Source: PALSA-1004 sp963829085
Lineage (GTDB): Bacteria > Pseudomonadota > Gammaproteobacteria > Burkholderiales > SG8-41
Length of the DNA: 64,000 nucleotides
Assembly (NCBI GenBank): GCA_963829085.1
Contig: CAWHHJ010000012.1
Span: 124,001-188,000, forward strand
Direction: 5' to 3'
In this document: piece by piece, positions 8,634-17,508 of the stretch
Position numbering within the stretch: position 1 is the stretch's first letter
Layout of the letters: each line of letters opens with the position of its first letter
Program-made: the position numbers and the translations under genes
Notes under the pieces: model-generated
What the model was told of the DNA's origin: nothing
Databases searched by the model: none
The model's input: the letters and a program-made list of their open reading frames with translations, nothing else

Positions 8634-9603
8634 TCAGTCGACTGTCATCCCCGACTGTTTCACAATCTTGTGCCAGATCTCGATTTCGCCTTTGATGCGC
8701 TCGCCGAACTCCGCCGGCGTGTTGGCGGTTGCATTTGCGCCCTGGTCCGCGATGCGCTGCTTGACCTCGGAGGATGTAATGATACGGTTCACCTCCGCGT
8801 TTAGTTTCGCGATGACGGCCGCAGGCGTCGCCGCAGGCGCGATGAGTCCTTCCCAATCGTAGATCTCGAAATTCGCGTAGCCGCTTTCCGCAATCGTCGG
8901 CACGTCGGGCAAGAGTGAGAGGCGCTGTGCGCTCGTGACACCAAGCGGCCGCAGCTTGCCCGCCTTGATATGGCCGAGCGCTGGCGGACCGGGGATAAAC
9001 ATGATCGCAAGCTGTCCGCCGAGCACGTCGCTCAGCGCGGGCGCCGCACCCTTGTAAGGAACATGGACGAGGTTGATGCCCGCGACGTACTTGAAGCGTT
9101 CCATCGTCAGGTGCAGCAGGCTGCCGTTGCCCGCGGATGCATACGAGAGCTGACCGGGCCGCGACTTCGCGAGTGCGACGAGGTCGCGCACCGATTTCAC
9201 TGGCAACGACGGATGCACTACGAGAAAGCTCGGCAGGAGCGCGACCAGTGCCACCGGCGTGAAATCTTTTTCCGTGTCGTACGGCAGCTTCTTGTGCAGG
9301 GCGGGGTTCGCGCCGAACGCAATGTTGGCCATGAGCAGCGTATAGCCGTCGGGTGCAGAACGCGCGACGAGCTCGGTGCCGATCACCGTGCCGCCGCCGG
9401 GGCGATTGTCGACGATGACCTGCTGGCCCAAGCTGTCGGGCAGGCGAGTAGCCACCGTGCGCGCCATGATGTCGACGCCGCCGCCGGGCGGGTAGGGAAC
9501 GACGATGCGAATCGGCTTGGTCGGGAAGGTCTGCGCGTGTAGCGCAAGCGAAGGTACAAAAAGTCGCAGCTATTGCGACTGCGCAGCACCACACGTATTT
9601 CAT
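8634..9603 (-). pseudogene. Bug/TctC-family binding protein, frameshift in signal peptide
   Basis: The ATG at 9603 has a strong GGGAGG site before it and starts MKYVWCCAVAIAAT. The rest of the Bug domain (QTFPTKPIRIVVPYPPGGG onward, with SAPDGYTLLM, VHVPYKGAA and LIAPAATP) is in another frame, from about 9560 to the stop at 8634. The switch falls in a run of five T (coding strand, 9558-9562). With four T the reading is a perfect signal peptide (TFVPSLALHAQ) and a 322-residue protein. Most likely a one-base homopolymer error. Confidence 0.82.
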
Positions 9604-9687
9604 TATGTTTTCCTCCCGATCGACGCTTGTAGTAGTGCGGGGTTTCATGGTGCGAGTGATTTTCGCATTTGCTGATCTGCACCGATG

Positions 9688-10380
9688 TCAATTCGGCCGC
9701 TGCAACTCAATGCCGAATTCTTTTTGCATCACGTCCGCGATGCGCTCGAAACACGCGCCGGCGCGCTGCACACGAAAATCTCTGAAGTCGATCATCGTGC
9801 TCGAAAGGCCCTGCGGGTTGTGATGCGCGCACAGCCCGTAATCAGTTTCGACGTCGGCGATCGCGCGCAGCTCGGGATCGACGTCCTCGAGCCGATACTT
9901 TGTGCCGGAAAGCGAAACGTTGGCCGATGAGCCTACGCACACCACGTCGTTCGCAAGCGCGAGATCAGCAATCACGTTCCGCAGTTCACCCGCGTTGAGC
10001 AGGATGTTGAGCGTGTCGTTCTTGACCGCATGCTTGTGCACGAATGGATCGAGCGTGGCGAGCAGCGGATGGTCTCTGCGATACGGCGCGATGACAGCAA
10101 GCGGTAAGTCGTGATCGTGCGTAATCCGGCGCACCATCTCACGTTTGCGGTCGTCGAGAATGTGCAGCGCTTCGTGCAGCGCATGATTGCCGAGGAGACC
10201 GGTGGGTTTGTCAAAGCTGCGGCGTTTTGTAGCGTAAATGCGGCGAACGGCGTCCGCGGTATGCGCGAGCACCGCGTAGCCGACGTCGACGTGGATGATT
10301 GCGATGCCGCCGCTGCGTACGGCTTCGAATACGCGTTGGGCATCGCCAGCGATATCTTTTCCGGTGATTTTGACGGGCAT
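9688..10380 (-). CDS. Sua5/YciO/YrdC-family protein
   Basis: 230 residues covering a single YrdC-like domain. The ATP/tRNA-fold motif appears as YATKRRSFDKPTG near residue 50, with the conserved GSSANVSLSGTKYR near 150 and SSTMIDF near 190. Members proper (TsaC) make threonylcarbamoyl-AMP for tRNA t6A. This one differs from housekeeping TsaC, which is about 190 residues with a KR...P motif in another context, so it is probably a paralogue with another carbamoyl or acyl adenylate role. It lies 84 bases from the preceding Bug gene on the same strand; their relation is unproven. Confidence 0.75.
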   Translation of the reverse strand: MPVKITGKDIAGDAQRVFEAVRSGGIAIIHVDVGYAVLAHTADAVRRIYATKRRSFDKPTGLLGNHALHEALHILDDRKREMVRRITHDHDLPLAVIAPYRRDHPLLATLDPFVHKHAVKNDTLNILLNAGELRNVIADLALANDVVCVGSSANVSLSGTKYRLEDVDPELRAIADVETDYGLCAHHNPQGLSSTMIDFRDFRVQRAGACFERIADVMQKEFGIELQRPN

Positions 10381-10519
10381 TAACGACTCTTTCGTTGGAT
10401 GCTTGCCGATGCACTATGGGATGTCAACCATATGCCCGGTTTATGATGCAGGGACTTAATATAATCGCGGCATTGCCGAGACAGCATCACCGCCGGCGCG
10501 GACGCCGAAAGGAATACGA

Positions 10520-11044
10520 ATGATGACGCTTGAACAGATACAGGCCTCGAACATCAATCTCGACATGGCTCGCGAGGCGTTGACCCAGGCGGACAAGCGG
10601 CTTGCAGATACATTAGCGAATAAAGACGCGCTGGAACGGAAAGCTGCGGCGCTTTTTGGCGGATACGTCACTGGCGCGCTCGCCTTGACGGGCGTTGGTG
10701 CCACGATGTTCAAGGAGGACGGACTTGATAATCCGATGTCGTTGGTGTTTCTGATGGCCGGCGGATTCCTCTTAGCTGGTTTAATTGTCCTGGCATTCGT
10801 ATTTTACGACCGCCAGTACGGCGCGCTAGGCAGCGACCCGGAGATATGGTTGCAACCGGGCACGATCGATGTCCAGAATAGTGCAACCGCGTTGCCGCAT
10901 ATGCTCGCGTACCAAACCTATCACCACCTGGCGCGCATTGCGGCAGGCCAGAAAGCAAACAGCAAAAAGGTCGATCTGCTGCAGTGGGCTATCTTCTTCG
11001 GCATCGCCGCGCCCCTGAGCCTGGCGCTGTTGCTGTTCCGCTAG
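10520..11044 (+). CDS. Three-helix membrane protein of unknown function
   Basis: 174 residues. An N-terminal amphipathic helical or coiled-coil stretch (residues 5-42) leads into two membrane helices (about 45-65 and 72-95), a cytosolic loop of about 55 residues, and a final helix (155-172, AIFFGIAAPLSLALLLF). AAAGGAAT lies before the paired ATGATG start. No family recognised; no enzymatic motif. It is divergent from the Sua5-like gene and convergent with the small proline-rich gene. Confidence 0.65.
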   Translation: MMTLEQIQASNINLDMAREALTQADKRLADTLANKDALERKAAALFGGYVTGALALTGVGATMFKEDGLDNPMSLVFLMAGGFLLAGLIVLAFVFYDRQYGALGSDPEIWLQPGTIDVQNSATALPHMLAYQTYHHLARIAAGQKANSKKVDLLQWAIFFGIAAPLSLALLLFR

Positions 11045-11075
11045 TACGCGCTACCAACCTAAACGCCGCTTCTAG

Positions 11076-11092
11076 GTCACATGGTATGTGAC
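11076..11092. terminator. Perfect short hairpin between convergent genes
   Basis: Seven-base-pair stem GTCACAT/ATGTGAC with a GGT loop, between a plus-strand gene ending at 11044 and a minus-strand frame ending at 11098. No T run follows, so it may equally be a protein-binding palindrome. Confidence 0.3.
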
Positions 11093-11097
11093 AGAGG

Positions 11098-11223
11098 TCA
11101 ACGTCCTGGCCATTTTTTCTGCGGCAGCCCGCCCTTGTCCGGCAGCGGCGGCGGTGGCGGGTCTTTCGGTGTTGCCGGTGGCGGGTCGTGCGGTGTAGCG
11201 ATGCTCGATCTGAGTTCCCTCAT
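11098..11223 (-). CDS. Small proline-rich protein (41 aa)
   Basis: Forty-one codons with ATG preceded by a strong ribosome site (GGAAGGAGAC, five bases away). The middle is proline-rich with two DPPP-type units (HDPPPATPKDPPPPPLP), and the end is basic (KKWPGR). No signal peptide or membrane segment and no recognised family. The strong ribosome site is the main evidence. Such short Pro-rich proteins are easily missed by gene callers, but a chance frame cannot be ruled out. Confidence 0.45.
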   Translation of the reverse strand: MRELRSSIATPHDPPPATPKDPPPPPLPDKGGLPQKKWPGR

Positions 11224-11492
11224 GCCTTGTCTCCTTCCACGTTGCACGGCGGCGCGAGTACCCGCTAGTCGCCGCGATCCTATAGCGCGAATGTCGGAAA
11301 TTGCAGTAGTCAGGCAATGCAGTCACGCCACCTGCGTGCTCAAAAATTGAGCTTATCAGATTCCCGTCATCGTGTAGTTCGGAATCGCAGCGCATTCGGA
11401 TGCAGGTTATGCGATGAATTTGTTCCTGCCGTCCTGCCTGAAACGGAGCCTTGGCTTACCGGAGGCGCGTAGGTCGCCGGAAAAGACACTAA

Positions 11493-13187
11493 TTACAGCA
11501 GTGTCTCGATCTTTCTAGTCACCGGACTGACATATCCGCCCCACAGAACCATCGCGCGATTGCGATCAGGGTCGCCGCAGACGACGATGTTGATTACATC
11601 GGCGCTTGGAAGCACCCGGACCAGATCATCCGGCTTCACGAGATACTCTCGGGTAAGCAAGCCTCGCTCGACCATATCCGGAATCTTGAACGCTTCCGAG
11701 TGGCCGTACTCGATGAGAAATTCCAGTTCGCGATAGGGCACGCGCGCGTGTTCGTATACGTAGTCGCGAATTTTATGCTTCGTGTAGCCGGCTGCGGCCA
11801 ATGCTTTCGCGATCGGCGGCGCGAGCAGAAATGTGATCATGTTTCTGAAACCGTTTTCGCCGCGTTCCACAAGCCTGCCGAGACACGGCTTCTTGGTGAC
11901 TTCGATGCTCAGGAATTCGAGTGCCGCCTGAGCGGCGGATTTTTCTTCGGTGCCATATATCGCCGGCGGCCAGCCCCACGTGACGGTACCGCACGCCGTT
12001 ACGGTGCTGTCGTTTTTATCGAAACCATGCTCGACGTGATACGGCTCCCAGGGACATTCTGCTTCGTTCTCCGCCACGACGAAGTTCATCGGGTAGCCGA
12101 ACGTTCCCATATAGTTGCGGCTCAATTTGTATCCGGCGATATTTTTAAGAATTAGCCCGAGCGCGCGGCCAATCGCCGGATTGGCGCCCTTGTTGATGAG
12201 CTGTGCGCCGTTTTCGGTGCCGAGCTTTTTCGCGGCAGGGCCATTGATAAGAAGAAATGGAAGCACGCCCCACGTGCTGCCGATGTTGTTCAGGTTATAC
12301 GCATTGTCCGCAATCGCTTCGACGGCTGCGATAAGGACTGGCATGTGTTCAGGACGGCATCCGGCCATTACGCCGTTCGCCGCGATGTTCCATGGCACCG
12401 CTGCGAGATTGGCTTGCGGTAGAACGGCAATCTGCTCGTCCGGTGCGCGCTTCGTGTGCTTGAGGAATGCCTCGACGCGTTCCCGCGTTGGCGGAACGAC
12501 TGGCAATTCATCGGACCAGAGCTGGCTCTTGAAATACTCGTCGATCTCGTCAAACGTGCCTTCGTAGACGATGTCGCCTGCGCGCTTACTTGCGCCTTGT
12601 TGCTGACGTTCACCAGCCTTCGGCTGCGTTAATTCCGCAACGATTCGCGCGAAGAGCACTTCCTCGACATTTTTTTCTACGAGCGCTTCAGGATGTACGC
12701 CCACCGCGCCAGGATATTCGGCGACTCTCAAACCGGTAATGCCTTCAGCCCTGCCTGCGGCCTTCGCAATCGCTGTGAAACCGGTTGTCGTGACCACCAC
12801 GCCGGGGATGCCGGCTTTCTCTGCTTCTGCTGCCGGCCTCACCGAGGACGGAGTGCAGGTTCCTCACCCGCCGTTGCCCGAAATGATGGCATCGACGTGC
12901 CACTCTCTCGCGAGCGCGGCGATTTCCTTCGCTGTTTTTTTCTGTGATGCCGGATCTCCGCCGACGTATACGACCGGGAATTTGTCATAGGGAATTATCT
13001 TGATGCCTGGAAATCTTTGTTTGAACAACCGGCGGTATGTCTGAAACATGAACTCGCCTTTGAAGTGGTTGTTGTAGACCTCGCCGATGGTTTTGCCTTC
13101 GAGCGTGTCGAGATGGCGGCTCACGCTGTTCACCGCGCGCAATTGCAGACCTTCGGGGCTTATGACGCCCATCTTCGTATTCATCAT
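11493..13187 (-). CDS. UGSC-family protein with predicted selenocysteine (TGA read through)
   Basis: Read through the in-frame TGA at 12864-12866 this is one 564-residue protein. Residue 108 is then selenocysteine in the motif GGUGTC, a variant of the U-G-S-C motif that names the UGSC family of selenoproteins and Cys homologues. Both sides of the TGA stay in the same frame, and the join is smooth: ISGNGG-U-GTCTPSSVRPAAEAEK. Residues 1-185 form the UGSC domain. The remaining 380 residues form a second, uncharacterised domain (start DELPVVPPTRERV) that is often fused to it. A SECIS-like hairpin follows the TGA. AGGAG precedes the ATGATG start. A redox or selenol-catalysed role is likely from the motif, but the reaction is unknown. 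A cupin and an NHL gene lie upstream on the same strand. Confidence 0.85.
12833..12866 (-). promoter_or_regulatory. Bacterial SECIS-like element of the UGSC gene (includes TGA)
   Basis: Counting from the U of UGA as 1, bases 16-18 pair with 32-34 and bases 20-23 pair with 27-30, with a U/C mismatch (19/31) between. The apical loop is GGU at 24-26. The E. coli fdhF SECIS has the same layout: short upper stem, unpaired U on the 5' side, and GU in the loop at 23-24. Position and form fit SelB recognition. Confidence 0.7.
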
Positions 13188-13334
13188 GACTCCTGTTGAT
13201 GGGCTCTTATCTTAAAGCCGTGTACATCGTCTGCCTCGTCCCGACGTGCACCGCGCTGACTCTGTGCCTTTAGAGAATCGCTTGATGTTGCCGAACGCTT
13301 CGTGCGGCGGAGCGGAGTGGGGAAGCGAGTCAGA

Positions 13335-13784
13335 TCAATCCTGCTCGATGTTCACCGCGTAGTAACCAACCGAGCCCGTCTTCGATGTATCTTTCCACCA
13401 GTGCGGCGTCTTCGCCGGAATGGTAATCACGTCGCCCTTGCTCAAGCGATGAACGGTGCCGCCCTCGATTCCCTTGCCGCGTATCTGGCCCGGGGAGATC
13501 TCTTTCGGCTCAATCATCTTGCCGCCGGTCACGAAATCCGCTTCGCCATCGACTATGATGAAAACGTGATTCGTCTTCTCGTGAATCTCAGCGCCGCGCA
13601 TTACGCCGCGGTTCGCGATGACGATGAGGCCGTTCTCTTCGAGGATTCTGCCGCCCTTGACCATTTCAGCGGCCACCTTCTCATGTCCGATGTAATGAAC
13701 GCCCAACGGAACGCCGCCGGCAATGACGGACGATCCTGAAGCTGCGAGCAGTAGCGCCGTTGAAAGTGCGAGCCAGTACTTCAT
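13335..13784 (-). CDS. Exported cupin-domain protein
   Basis: 149 residues with a Sec signal (WLALSTALLLAASGSSVIAG) followed by one cupin barrel. The first cupin motif is degenerate around EIHEKTNHVFIIVDGEADF and the second around GDVITIPAKTPHWWKD; His residues at both could bind a metal ion. Periplasmic cupins of this kind are uncharacterised. It lies between the NHL gene (48 bases upstream) and the UGSC gene (147 bases downstream), all on the same strand, which suggests joint expression. Confidence 0.8.
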   Translation of the reverse strand: MKYWLALSTALLLAASGSSVIAGGVPLGVHYIGHEKVAAEMVKGGRILEENGLIVIANRGVMRGAEIHEKTNHVFIIVDGEADFVTGGKMIEPKEISPGQIRGKGIEGGTVHRLSKGDVITIPAKTPHWWKDTSKTGSVGYYAVNIEQD

Positions 13785-13832
13785 AAGTATTCTCTTCCCG
13801 ATGTAGATGACAAGGCGAAGCGCAGACGACTG

Positions 13833-14846
13833 CTAGGAAAGCGCAAACTTCTGGAACGTGTGGCAATCCTCCGCAACGCGTCCGCGGCTCACCGCAAAAG
13901 TCCAGGTGACTTCACTCACGTAAAGATCATTCTTCGAGTCGAGCGCAAGACCGTGCGGCGCGGCGAAACTTCCCGCCGCGGTCGCTTCAGGACTGCCCCA
14001 GCGCGCGAGGACCTTGCCATTCTTGTCGAAGATGCTCATGCGCGCATGACGGGCTTTTTCTTTGGTAATCGGGCCGAAGCGCTGTGAGGTATCGCCTTCG
14101 TACCACGCGAGCTCCGTCACGTATGCGCGTCCGAGCGAGTCGAAGCATAGATGCGTAGGCCGCTGCGTGTCCGTCCACTCGCTCAGATACTCACCATCCG
14201 GACTGAAGATCTGAATGCGATCGCTTTCGCGGTCGCAGACATAAACGCGTCCTTCGGCATCAATCGCGATGCCGTGCGGAAGATAGAACTGTCCCGGCCC
14301 CTTGCCCGGCTCGCCCCACGATCGCTTCAGCTCGCCTTTCGGCGAGAAGATATGGACGCGGGCGTTGCCGTATCCGTCGCTGATGTAGATGTCGCCGTTG
14401 AGCCCGATAGCGACATTCGTCGGACGGTTGAACGGCCCGGCGGCGCGCTTGATGCTCGTGATGTTCTTGCCGTCGTAGCCGGTATCCGATGGCGTGTTGA
14501 GGATGCCCATGGTCATGAGCAGCTTGCCCTCGGGCGTGTATTGACGAACAGTGTGATTGCCGTCGTCTGTGCAGAAGATGCTGCCATTCGGGGCGACGTA
14601 GATGCCGTGCGTGCGATACGAAAACTCGCCTTCGCCCCATGAGCGCTTGAAGTTGCCTTCGCGGTCATAAATGATTATTGGATGATCGCCGCGGCAGATC
14701 AGGAATGTGCGGTCTTCGCCATCAACGGCAACACCGGCGACATCGCGATGCGCCCAGCCCTTCGGCAGTTGCTCCCAGCCTTCCACAACGGAATACTTGA
14801 TCTCGTCTGCTTTTGCCACGCGTTTCTCCCCCGTTGAATGCTTCAA
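13833..14846 (-). CDS. NHL-repeat beta-propeller protein (PAL-like)
   Basis: 337 residues containing six NHL-type blades, for example THGIYVAPNGSIFCTDDGNH, RPTNVAIGLNGDIYISDGYG and LPHGIAIDAEGRVYVCDRES. The arrangement resembles the peptidyl-alpha-hydroxyglycine amidating lyase (PAL) propeller, with His residues at blade starts that could bind zinc. No signal peptide is visible, so it may be cytosolic, unlike eukaryotic PAL and unlike the second NHL protein of this window at 43.6 kb. It sits in the Bug/M81/UGSC gene set; lyase activity is inferred only from fold similarity. Confidence 0.8.
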   Translation of the reverse strand: MKHSTGEKRVAKADEIKYSVVEGWEQLPKGWAHRDVAGVAVDGEDRTFLICRGDHPIIIYDREGNFKRSWGEGEFSYRTHGIYVAPNGSIFCTDDGNHTVRQYTPEGKLLMTMGILNTPSDTGYDGKNITSIKRAAGPFNRPTNVAIGLNGDIYISDGYGNARVHIFSPKGELKRSWGEPGKGPGQFYLPHGIAIDAEGRVYVCDRESDRIQIFSPDGEYLSEWTDTQRPTHLCFDSLGRAYVTELAWYEGDTSQRFGPITKEKARHARMSIFDKNGKVLARWGSPEATAAGSFAAPHGLALDSKNDLYVSEVTWTFAVSRGRVAEDCHTFQKFALS

Positions 14847-14977
14847 TCAACTACCGATGCGTGGCTCGAGAGTGCTTCGAGCGCATGCAGCTTTGACATC
14901 ATTTCTCCTTTTGATGACGAACCAAAATTATGCCATGCAGAGCGTGCATGCAATGCGAACGCGGCGCGATTAGAACA

Positions 14978-15973
14978 TCATTCCGAGCGCAGTCCGGACA
15001 CCTTCACGACTTTTCCCCACTTGACGATCTCATTGCGAATGAATTGTCCGGTCTGCTCCGGCGTGCCCGATAAGGGTTCTGCACCCTGCGCATTCAGCTT
15101 CTCACGCACGTCCGGCAGTTGCACGATGCGCACAACATTCGTATTGAGCACGGTGATGATGTCTCGCGGCGTGCCGACTGGCGCGAGCAGTCCATACCAG
15201 GTTCCCGATTCGAAGCCTGGCAGGCCGGATTCAGAAATCGTCGGCAGATCCGGGGCGATGGTACTCCGCGTCGCGCTCGTGATTGCTATCGCTCGCAGAC
15301 GGCCGGCGCGGATATGCGGAAGCACGACCAGGGTGTTTGCCAGAGCCATCGACACGTTGCCGCCGATGACGTCAGTCACAGCGGGGACGGTGCCTTTGTA
15401 CGGCACATGCAGCAGATTGATTCCAAGCTCCATCTTCAGTAGCTCGCCGGCGAGGTGAGGTGAGCTGCCGGTGCCAGGCGTCGCATAGGAAAGCTGTCCG
15501 GGTTTCGCCTTCGCGAGCGCAATGAGTTCCTGCAGGGATTTGGCGGCGACGGCAGGATGAGTGGCCAGCACGAATGGCGCGGACGCCACCAGCGCGACCG
15601 GAGAAAAATCCTTGCTGAGATCGAACGGAGCTCTGCTGTAAAGCGACTGGCTGATTGAAGCCGCCGCGGTTACTGCCAGCAACGTGTAACCATCCGGCGC
15701 TGCGTGGGCGGCGATTTCGACGCCGATGTTACCCGCGGCGCCAGCCCGATTGTCGATAACGAATTGGCGGTTCAGCGCCTCACTGAGCTTCGCCGTGACG
15801 AGACGCGTGGCGATATCCGACCCGGCGCCCGGCGGGAAAGTAACGATCACGCGCACCGGCTTCGTTGGATATTGTGCGTGCGCTAACGACGCTGCACCGG
15901 AGATAACGACTGTGACAGCAGCGCTGAAGGTAACGAATACGAACCCAAGAAATGTATGACATCGCTTGATCAT
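14978..15973 (-). CDS. Bug/TctC-family periplasmic solute-binding protein
   Basis: I start it at the ATG at 15973, which shares its A with the TAA of the M81 peptidase gene (TAATG). Longer starts would run into that gene. The 331 residues have a signal peptide ending SLAHAQ, then YPTKPVRVIVTFPPGAGSD, APDGYTLLAV, LHVPYKGTV and LLAPVGTP, all family marks. The stop/start overlap implies coupled translation with the peptidase, so the ligand is probably related to the peptidase product. The ligand itself cannot be read from sequence. Confidence 0.9.
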   Translation of the reverse strand: MIKRCHTFLGFVFVTFSAAVTVVISGAASLAHAQYPTKPVRVIVTFPPGAGSDIATRLVTAKLSEALNRQFVIDNRAGAAGNIGVEIAAHAAPDGYTLLAVTAAASISQSLYSRAPFDLSKDFSPVALVASAPFVLATHPAVAAKSLQELIALAKAKPGQLSYATPGTGSSPHLAGELLKMELGINLLHVPYKGTVPAVTDVIGGNVSMALANTLVVLPHIRAGRLRAIAITSATRSTIAPDLPTISESGLPGFESGTWYGLLAPVGTPRDIITVLNTNVVRIVQLPDVREKLNAQGAEPLSGTPEQTGQFIRNEIVKWGKVVKVSGLRSE

Positions 15974-17508
15974 TACAGCGAGCTTAGTGCGGGCGCTTGC
16001 CATGTTGTATGAAGATCGAGTGGCCACACGGGACGCGGCAATCGCTTCCAGTCGAAACGCTCGAGCACCGGCGAAGTCAGGCCTGCAGCATCGACCTCGA
16101 TGATGCGATCGTCGGTGTACCACGTGTCGATGCCCGCGCGAAAGTGCCCACGCGATTTAACGATCAATGAAGAAAAAGTACCGATGTCGAGACCAAACGT
16201 TTCGAAGAAGACAGGGTCGGCGCATTGAATGCGGCGCGAGCACACCACCATCGTGACGCCGCCCACTCGAATCGCTGCAGAAAGGCCGAGGTCCACAGTG
16301 CGACCCGCGTAGATGCCGCGTCGCCCGACCACAACGCCTTCAGATAGCGCGAGCACTGTCGCGTGAACGGGCACGGCGCGGCCGTATGTGTCGGCATTCG
16401 TTTCGTTGAGCGTCATGCGCACGACACTGCCAATGCCTGCGGCATGACAGCGCGCTGCCGCCGCACGGTCGACGAAGTTGCCGAGCAGTGCGCCGGTGAC
16501 GCCTTCGGAAAGTAATCGCTCGAGAATATCGGTCGTGTTGCCGCGTCCACCACCGCCGGGATTGTCGGCGACATCCGCTAGACAGACTGCGGTGAGCTCA
16601 CCGTTTTGACCGGCCTTGGCGGCCCGCGCAATCGCATCGTCCAAGGACGTGAGCCGCACGCGAAATCTGTCGCGCTCCGCCCACGCGAAACTGGCTAACT
16701 GCAGCGCCAGCTCCTTCGGTCTTTTGCCATGACCGTAAACCAGTATCGTAATGCCACCCTCGCGCGTATCGCCGAATGCAAACCCTCCGAGGATCGACAC
16801 CACCGGCAAATCAGGTCCGATGTCCCGCTGGCCTTCGGTGATCATATCGGCGTAAGCGCCGCGCGCGGTGAGCAGCGTTACCGACGGCGGAACAATCGGC
16901 ATGCGAATAAAAGTCTTCTCCCACCGCTCTCCCGCCAGCAGCCGACGAATGAGAGTGGCAGCCTCCGATCCGCGCTCGCGCCGGTCGACGTGAGGATTCG
17001 TTCGATACGCAAGGATGCAGTCAGCGCATTCCACCATGCGACGCGAAATATTCGCGTGAAGGTCGACCGTCGCTAGTACCGGAACGTCCGGCCCTGCGAT
17101 CTGGCGCGCAAGTGCGTATAGAGCGCCGTCGGGATCTTCTGCGCCAGAGGACGTCATTGCACCGTGGTTGCTGATGTAGATGGCATCGAACGGTGCTGCT
17201 GAGAGAAGCATGGTACGCATACGCGCAAGCGTCGCATCGATGAACCGCTGCTCGGCCGGTCCGCCGGGTTCGGTTGCCGTGATGATGATCGGAATCGGTT
17301 GCCAAGGGCCGGTGGCGTTCATGACCTCGACGAATCCGGGGATTTCCGACGGCATCGCAGGCGCCGGCTTCGACGCTTCGTCGAGCATCGCGTCACTCTC
17401 GAAGTAGCACGATTTCCGGAAGTCTTCTTCGGTGGTTATCGGAGCGAATGCGTTGCTCTCCAGATGGATGCCGAGGATGGCGACGCGCGGACCGGAAGCA
17501 CTCATCAT
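15973..17508 (-). CDS. M81-family (MlrC-like) metallopeptidase
   Basis: 511 residues, the family's normal length. The zinc-site regions of the MlrC fold are present: HLESN at 15-19, NHGAM at 114-118, DLHAN at 149-153 and NPHVD at 171-175. The C-terminal MlrC domain includes ADVADNPGGGGRGNTT near residue 325. MlrC proper finishes microcystin and nodularin breakdown by cutting linear peptide products, but most family members act on unknown, probably peptide or amide, substrates. There is no signal peptide, so it is cytosolic. Overlaps with Bug genes on both sides (TGATG at its start region, TAATG at its end) point to uptake and hydrolysis of one compound. Confidence 0.88.
   Translation of the reverse strand: MMSASGPRVAILGIHLESNAFAPITTEEDFRKSCYFESDAMLDEASKPAPAMPSEIPGFVEVMNATGPWQPIPIIITATEPGGPAEQRFIDATLARMRTMLLSAAPFDAIYISNHGAMTSSGAEDPDGALYALARQIAGPDVPVLATVDLHANISRRMVECADCILAYRTNPHVDRRERGSEAATLIRRLLAGERWEKTFIRMPIVPPSVTLLTARGAYADMITEGQRDIGPDLPVVSILGGFAFGDTREGGITILVYGHGKRPKELALQLASFAWAERDRFRVRLTSLDDAIARAAKAGQNGELTAVCLADVADNPGGGGRGNTTDILERLLSEGVTGALLGNFVDRAAAARCHAAGIGSVVRMTLNETNADTYGRAVPVHATVLALSEGVVVGRRGIYAGRTVDLGLSAAIRVGGVTMVVCSRRIQCADPVFFETFGLDIGTFSSLIVKSRGHFRAGIDTWYTDDRIIEVDAAGLTSPVLERFDWKRLPRPVWPLDLHTTWQAPALSSL

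Noticed and set aside
8386..9648. Long minus-strand frame of 420 codons, far longer than the called Bug part
   Set aside because: Only its first 20 or so codons are real (signal peptide of the frame-shifted Bug gene); the rest is a shadow frame rich in Arg with no family match.
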